A stretch of 10,200 bases of DNA from an uncultured Mycoplasma sp. (GTDB lineage Bacteria > Bacillota_I > Bacilli_A > RF39 > UBA660), in NCBI GenBank assembly GCA_905209745.1, contig CAJLUG010000021.1, forward strand, positions 1 to 10,200, given 5' to 3'. Of this stretch, positions 6,506 to 10,200 are shown piece by piece (the first letter of the stretch is position 1; each line of letters starts with the position of its first letter). The position numbers and the translations under genes were made by a program. A model generated the notes under the pieces. The model ran no database searches. It was not told the DNA's origin and was given only the letters and a program-made list of their open reading frames with translations.

Positions 6506-8630
6506 AAAATTCTGAACTAGAAGAAGTAATATTCACACTGTTATTAGCAGCATCAATTACTACATCTACTGTAATTTCTTGCAAAGGTACAATATCTTTA
6601 TATTTGATTACCAAATGATATTTACCTTGTCTTACATCGGCTTCATTATTTACTTGAAGGTCATCATAAGAAGTGGCATCCTGGTCTCCTATCCAAGTAT
6701 ACTCACTCATAGCTTGTCTATTTACCAAATCATCCATTACTTCTTTACCTTCATAGTACATGGATTTCCATGTACTCCAAGTATTAGGCTCCTCTAAATA
6801 ACTTTCTAGAATAGGTCTTAAACTTTTCTTTATATAAAGATTTAGTCTTACTATAGAAAGGAATTTCTCGGAATCATTTTTTGGATTTGAAGTAAACCCA
6901 TGCCATAACATGGTTTGTTTACCACTTGCCCTAGTATCCTTTATTACGAACAAGTTACAGTACCAATCAGCAAGTTGCTGAAGTTCTTCTACTTTACCAG
7001 GCCCACCAAGATTTTCCATTACTGGACCCTGTGCTTGTGTAATAACACCTCTATTCATCCCAGAAAATGAATACCAAGGACCGTAATCTGAAGCTGAAGT
7101 ATCACCAAGACCAATTACAGAACCTAATACATCACAATTCTGAAGAGAACCATATTCATCGTAATATTTTATGCCACCAGCATAATAGGCTACTGATTTT
7201 GAATTCCCTATGATGGGCTCATTGGTTTTTAACCAATTGGTTACCTCACTTACAGTACGAATATCTCCAGATTCATTATATTTGGGCACTTCTACATATA
7301 GTACCAGCTCAAACTTATTAGCTACTTCATTAGCTATTTTCTGGTATATATTTATTGGATTTATATCTTCCCCATATTGGCAAAGGTGAGAGCATATTAA
7401 CTGGTACCCATCATTATATGCTTCAGTAGCTTTATAAGCTTGGTACCAAGTATCATTGCTAGCATCACCACCGTTACTACCTATACCTACTAACAAATAG
7501 GTATTAGCATATTTTTCAGATAAATCAAAATCATCAAGAGTAATAGTGGGCACCCAATTTGAATAAGTTCTAATCAAGCCTATAACATTATTCATATCTT
7601 TTATGGTAGCCTTTACCTCTTCCATATTAGTACCCTCAGATTCAACTGAATCTAGTACAAATTGTATATTAGGGGCATTATCAATATAGGATTGAAATAC
7701 ATTGGCTTCTATGAATGGGTTATTCCCATTTGAATATGAAAATATCATGGTGCTGTCCAACATGTCCTCTGCTGGGGCATTACCATTACCATCAAATCCT
7801 ATTGTTTGGTTAAAATATATCTTATTAGTAGGGCCAGTTGAATTAGTAGTATATATGTAAAAATTACTATATGAACTACCATTAGCATCCGTAACCTTAC
7901 TACCCATTTCCTTGGTTTTAATATTAAGGTTTACAGTTATGCTTTCATTAGAGGTCTTTGGGTTAGTGAGTTTTATGGATAATGTAGAAGGTTCACTATT
8001 ACCCACTGATGTAACAGTAGACTCTATATTATCAGTTAAAGTAAGACCACCGTATCTAAAATCTTGGATTACTACTGTAGTAGATGCCTTATAAGTTTGA
8101 TTTGAATATTTGGTTACCCAAGTATTTTGTCCATTTATATTACCCAAATATTCAAATGTAATGGGTTCATCACCCAATTTACCTTCTGGAGTACTCTGAC
8201 TAAAATTACAAGTAAACTTGAGTGATACTTGATTGTTAGTATTAAAATAATAATACATTTTAGCAGTATCATCACCAGGTTTTCCACCACTGCCTTCCCA
8301 TTCAGCTGATTTTATACTGGTAGTACTGGCTTTCACATTAGTTCCTGGTTTAGCTTCTCCATAAGTAGTATTACCTGCACCAGCAACCCTACTTACCCTA
8401 AGTATAGAGCCAAGTTCTAATGCCTTCTTAATATTAGATACTGAACCATCTGGTACTATCTCATTCCCAAATATTCTTTGAAATTGAGAATAACTCCTTA
8501 TAAGCTGACTAGGGTCATTGAATGGGCCTTTGGTAGTTCTTGCCAATACATATGATACCCCTAACAATGGTGTACTATTCTGTACATTATTGTTATAAAA
8601 ATTAAAATTAACCTGAGGTGTGTTAGGCAT
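6504..8630 (-). CDS. Contractile tail sheath protein
   Basis: The sheath forms the outer contractile cylinder. The product has 708 residues. Residues 19-85 are a sheath N-terminus: STPLLGVSYVLARTTKGPFNDP, then SQLIRSYSQFQRIFG and LELGSILRVSRVAG. Residues about 95-330 are a Ser/Thr/Asn-rich beta region, not part of the conserved core. Residues 350-450 continue the core with TYLLVGIGSNGGDAS and YQLICSHL. Residues 507-550 contain a PWYSFSGMNRGVI stretch. The C-terminal core (570-690) has FLSIVRLNLYIKKSLRPILESYLEEPN, WKSMYYEGKEVMDDLVNRQAMSEY and a final IVPLQEITVDVVI strand. This C-terminus is the hallmark of phage sheaths, where it donates a strand to neighbouring subunits. At 708 residues it is longer than the approximately 390-500 of P2/Mu-type sheaths, close to T4 gp18 (659). 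The start follows an A/T-rich tract, 23 bases after the previous stop. Confidence 0.95.
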   Translation of the reverse strand: MPNTPQVNFNFYNNNVQNSTPLLGVSYVLARTTKGPFNDPSQLIRSYSQFQRIFGNEIVPDGSVSNIKKALELGSILRVSRVAGAGNTTYGEAKPGTNVKASTTSIKSAEWEGSGGKPGDDTAKMYYYFNTNNQVSLKFTCNFSQSTPEGKLGDEPITFEYLGNINGQNTWVTKYSNQTYKASTTVVIQDFRYGGLTLTDNIESTVTSVGNSEPSTLSIKLTNPKTSNESITVNLNIKTKEMGSKVTDANGSSYSNFYIYTTNSTGPTNKIYFNQTIGFDGNGNAPAEDMLDSTMIFSYSNGNNPFIEANVFQSYIDNAPNIQFVLDSVESEGTNMEEVKATIKDMNNVIGLIRTYSNWVPTITLDDFDLSEKYANTYLLVGIGSNGGDASNDTWYQAYKATEAYNDGYQLICSHLCQYGEDINPINIYQKIANEVANKFELVLYVEVPKYNESGDIRTVSEVTNWLKTNEPIIGNSKSVAYYAGGIKYYDEYGSLQNCDVLGSVIGLGDTSASDYGPWYSFSGMNRGVITQAQGPVMENLGGPGKVEELQQLADWYCNLFVIKDTRASGKQTMLWHGFTSNPKNDSEKFLSIVRLNLYIKKSLRPILESYLEEPNTWSTWKSMYYEGKEVMDDLVNRQAMSEYTWIGDQDATSYDDLQVNNEADVRQGKYHLVIKYKDIVPLQEITVDVVIDAANNSVNITSSSSEF

Positions 8631-8653
8631 AATTTTATGTATTAAAGTTTTTA

Positions 8654-9322
8654 TTAAGATTGTATATTGAATGAATTATTAAAAGATTCATCATAGGCTT
8701 CTACTAGTACCGATATATCCTTTATTGGTACCAAATCCAATGGTTTAGTATCTTCATATACCAAAGTATCTTCAATTACAAATTGGTATATCTTTTCCAT
8801 GATTCCTACCTCTGTATTTGGTATATCAAAGAAATTCACTAACTCTAAGAATATATTACCACTAAATAAAAATTCTTCTTGGTTATACGGTTTTATATAA
8901 CCTCTTTGTGGTATGCTATAAAAAGTTATTTGGTGTAATAATCTTAAATCTTCCTGAGTACCAGCTACCAAATGTATATCTATATATTGGTCTATTGTAC
9001 TATATGGTACCTCAGTTGCAGTGTAACCTATCCCCTCTTCTTTACCTATTAATTCTTTTGGTAAACCTATATTACCGGGGTAAAACCCTCTCGCATTTAC
9101 TACAATTCTTGGGGTTATTTTCATATCTTTGGATTGGTTATTACCAGTACCAAAAATACCTATGAATTTTTTCAAGGCCTTTTTAGCCTCATTATATTTT
9201 TTTGAATTAGCCTCACTGATTGGTAGGTAATCCTCGGGATTAATAGAATACCCGAGAGCTACTGAAGTATTCAGTAAAGCTGAATAAATAGACCTCTCTA
9301 TTATTTCCTGAGAATTTACCAT
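8654..9322 (-). CDS. Probable tail terminator protein
   Basis: The product has 222 residues. A helical N-terminus (1-20, VNSQEIIERSIYSALLNTSV) is followed by a polar helix with KKYNEAKKALKKF (41-53). A beta-rich core follows with KITPRIVVNARGFYPG (68-83), STIDQYIDIHLVAG (106-119), then a helix with TQEDLRLLHQITF (120-132). After that come an RGYIKPYN turn, LELVNFFDIPN and a closing LVPIKDISVLVEAYD strand (200-214). The layout of long N-terminal helix, central sheet, helix and final strand, together with its place between the tail-completion and sheath genes, fits a gpU/terminator-type protein that caps the tube and joins the neck. Sequence resemblance is weak, so the role is inferred mostly from order. 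The start overlaps the preceding gene by 7 bases, suggesting coupling. Confidence 0.5.
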   Translation of the reverse strand: MVNSQEIIERSIYSALLNTSVALGYSINPEDYLPISEANSKKYNEAKKALKKFIGIFGTGNNQSKDMKITPRIVVNARGFYPGNIGLPKELIGKEEGIGYTATEVPYSTIDQYIDIHLVAGTQEDLRLLHQITFYSIPQRGYIKPYNQEEFLFSGNIFLELVNFFDIPNTEVGIMEKIYQFVIEDTLVYEDTKPLDLVPIKDISVLVEAYDESFNNSFNIQS

Positions 9323-9906
9323 TTTACTTGATTTGGCCTTATTTTAAAGTTTTTATATAGGGTTTGCCTTATACCTGTTAGTATTTCTTTATTAAGCCTA
9401 GTTAATCCCCCAGCTTCTTTAAAAGTCGGGTTCCATAAAGGTCTTGGAGGTATAGTACCACCTTGTTTACCACCTCCCATACCTCCAGTACCATACTCCA
9501 GTATTCTAGCTAATATACTTAGTGATATACCACCCGAAGAACTTCTAGCTTTGGAATTTAAAGGCAAACCAACTATAGTTGAATTTTTATATCTATAATA
9601 CCCGATGGATTTATAATAACTACCAGTTAAGTAGTAAATATTGTGGTCACCGTATCTTTTTTTAGTATATTCTGATAATGGTTCCCAATGGGTATTACCT
9701 GGTGGGTTACCAGTTCTTATGGCTCTTTTTACTATCCTAAGAACTATATTGGAAAATTTCTTAGTACCAATATAGTATCCCTCTAATACTGATGGCCCAA
9801 ACCTATCTACAAAATCCAATGCCCTTATCCATTCACCATCTAATAATATTTGAGGGTTTAAATTTTTAGGGTTGGGCAATCTTATAAGTGTAGATTTTTT
9901 AGCCAT
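9316..9906 (-). CDS. Head-tail joining / tail completion protein (HK97 gp10-like)
   Basis: The product has 196 residues. Residues 24-65 form two helices ending in KRAIRTGNPPGN. Residues 74-83 (WEPLSEYTKK) and 91-102 (YYLTGSYYKSIG) match the W-x-P-L...T-K...L-x-x-T-G-x-x-x-x-S pattern of gp10/gpS-type tail completion proteins. Residues 105-114 are a YKNSTIVGLP strand. Residues 131-160 contain ILARILEYGTGG, a Gly-rich loop (GGMGGGKQGG), and IPPRPLWNP, the classic E-x-G-T...P-x-R-P-x-x-x-P signature. The last 35 residues are helical with a basic end. Proteins of this family sit at the head-tail interface and complete the tail. The gene follows the small membrane protein by 14 bases and overlaps the next start by 7. 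I am fairly sure of the family but not of the exact position in the neck. Confidence 0.75.
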   Translation of the reverse strand: MAKKSTLIRLPNPKNLNPQILLDGEWIRALDFVDRFGPSVLEGYYIGTKKFSNIVLRIVKRAIRTGNPPGNTHWEPLSEYTKKRYGDHNIYYLTGSYYKSIGYYRYKNSTIVGLPLNSKARSSSGGISLSILARILEYGTGGMGGGKQGGTIPPRPLWNPTFKEAGGLTRLNKEILTGIRQTLYKNFKIRPNQVKW

Positions 9907-9920
9907 CTAGTGTACAATTT

Positions 9921-10100
9921 TTAATTTTTGGTATTATATCTAAGGTATGCAGATATATATCCTGCTACTACGGATAATATTACCCATATAGCTAATAATA
10001 CTGATTCCCATATTGGTATATATTTCCAAAGGAAAGCGATAATTATAAAGTTTACCAAAAAGTAGGATACTAATACCCACTGTATTTTAGATAGTTTCAT
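9921..10100 (-). CDS. Small protein with two predicted membrane helices
   Basis: This frame encodes 59 residues from the ATG at 10100 to TAA at 9921. The sequence begins MKLSKIQWVLVSYFLVNFI and ends RYNTKN. Hydrophobic segments at about 7-25 and 33-52, joined by a short WKYIPIWE turn, predict a helical hairpin with both ends on the same side. The charged ends (two Lys at the N-terminus, Arg and Lys at the C-terminus) favour a cytoplasmic location of both termini. The codon use is like its neighbours. It starts within the end of the preceding gene (14-base overlap) and precedes the tail-completion gene by 14 bases, so it is in the same operon. I do not recognise the family. Size and topology are compatible with a holin or another small phage membrane protein, but nothing in the sequence shows lysis function. 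Confidence 0.6.
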   Translation of the reverse strand: MKLSKIQWVLVSYFLVNFIIIAFLWKYIPIWESVLLAIWVILSVVAGYISAYLRYNTKN

Positions 10101-10200
10101 GTTTATAATATTTTTTTTTATAATTATGACTATGAGGGTAGTAACTTACTAACTCTAACCAAGTATATGTAACCAATAAGTTAAGATTACCTTTTATACT
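10087..10200 (-). CDS. 3' end of an unidentified gene
   Basis: From the right edge of the window one minus-strand frame is open for 37 codons and ends in TAA at 10089-10087; the other two frames contain early stops. It reads SIKGNLNLLVTYTWLELVSY and then a basic, Tyr- and Lys-rich tail with nine consecutive A bases coding three lysines. It overlaps the next gene's start by 14 bases in another frame. Too little is present to say what it encodes. From gene order a head, connector or neck protein is expected here. Confidence 0.5.
   Translation of the reverse strand, partial: SIKGNLNLLVTYTWLELVSYYPHSHNYKKKYYKHETI

Noticed and set aside
3484..9010. Frequent GGTACC (KpnI-type) palindromes, about nine seen by eye
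   Set aside because: GTA and ACC codons and Gly-Thr pairs are common in this coding style, so the excess is probably a codon-use effect with no clear function.
10111..10119. Run of nine A on the minus strand as a second slippage site linking the partial gene to the membrane protein frame
   Set aside because: The -1 frame stops within a few codons. Reaching the membrane-protein frame needs a +1 shift or loss of one A, and that protein has its own ATG, so slippage is not needed.
1..10200. Amber-recoded (code 15) phage of the LAK type
   Set aside because: The sheath, tube, tape-measure and other frames are intact under the standard code, and TAG is used as a normal terminal codon twice. Only the LysM TAG is suggestive, and that is reported separately.

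Overview
This window is part of the tail module of a contractile-tailed (myovirus-type) bacteriophage or prophage. All ten complete or partial genes lie on the minus strand, packed with gaps of 3 to 23 bases or short overlaps. The exceptions are the 85-base tube-chaperone gap and the 139 bases between the chaperone stop and the tape-measure start, which prove to be coding. The DNA is AT-rich. Start codons are preceded by A/T-rich tracts rather than Shine-Dalgarno sequences, which suggests a phage of a Bacteroidota host (inference). TAA, TAG and TGA all end genes and the long frames are intact, so the standard code is in use.

In transcription order (high to low coordinates): the 3' end of an unidentified gene (10200-10087); a 59-residue protein with two predicted membrane helices; a head-tail joining / tail-completion protein of HK97-gp10 type (9906-9316); a probable tail terminator (9322-8654); the tail sheath (8630-6504); the tail tube (6488-6000); a strong intrinsic terminator (5983-5941); a tail assembly chaperone (5914-5135); the tape measure protein (4995-2857); a baseplate/tube-initiator protein with a CIS-tube-like domain (2844-1789); a single-LysM baseplate protein (1792-1523); a protein resembling the first domain of a baseplate hub (1519-971); and a large probable hub protein running off the window (974-1).

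The best-supported unannotated element is a programmed -1 ribosomal frameshift at the end of the chaperone gene. A perfect T TTT TTC heptamer lies six codons before the TAG stop. It leads into a 52-codon open frame with no start codon of its own, which ends with a one-base overlap on the tape-measure ATG. This gives a 259-residue short form and a 306-residue long form, the gpG/gpGT arrangement of tail assembly chaperones.

The genes form one assembly line. The joining and terminator proteins cap the tail, and sheath and tube are the major polymers. The terminator after the tube gene probably lowers expression of the low-copy chaperone, tape-measure and baseplate genes. The two chaperone forms fold and recruit the tape measure, around which the tube is built from the baseplate proteins at the left end. 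GATC appears to be absent from the whole window, which suggests selection by a host GATC-specific nuclease. No RNA gene, CRISPR array, insertion sequence or attachment site was seen.
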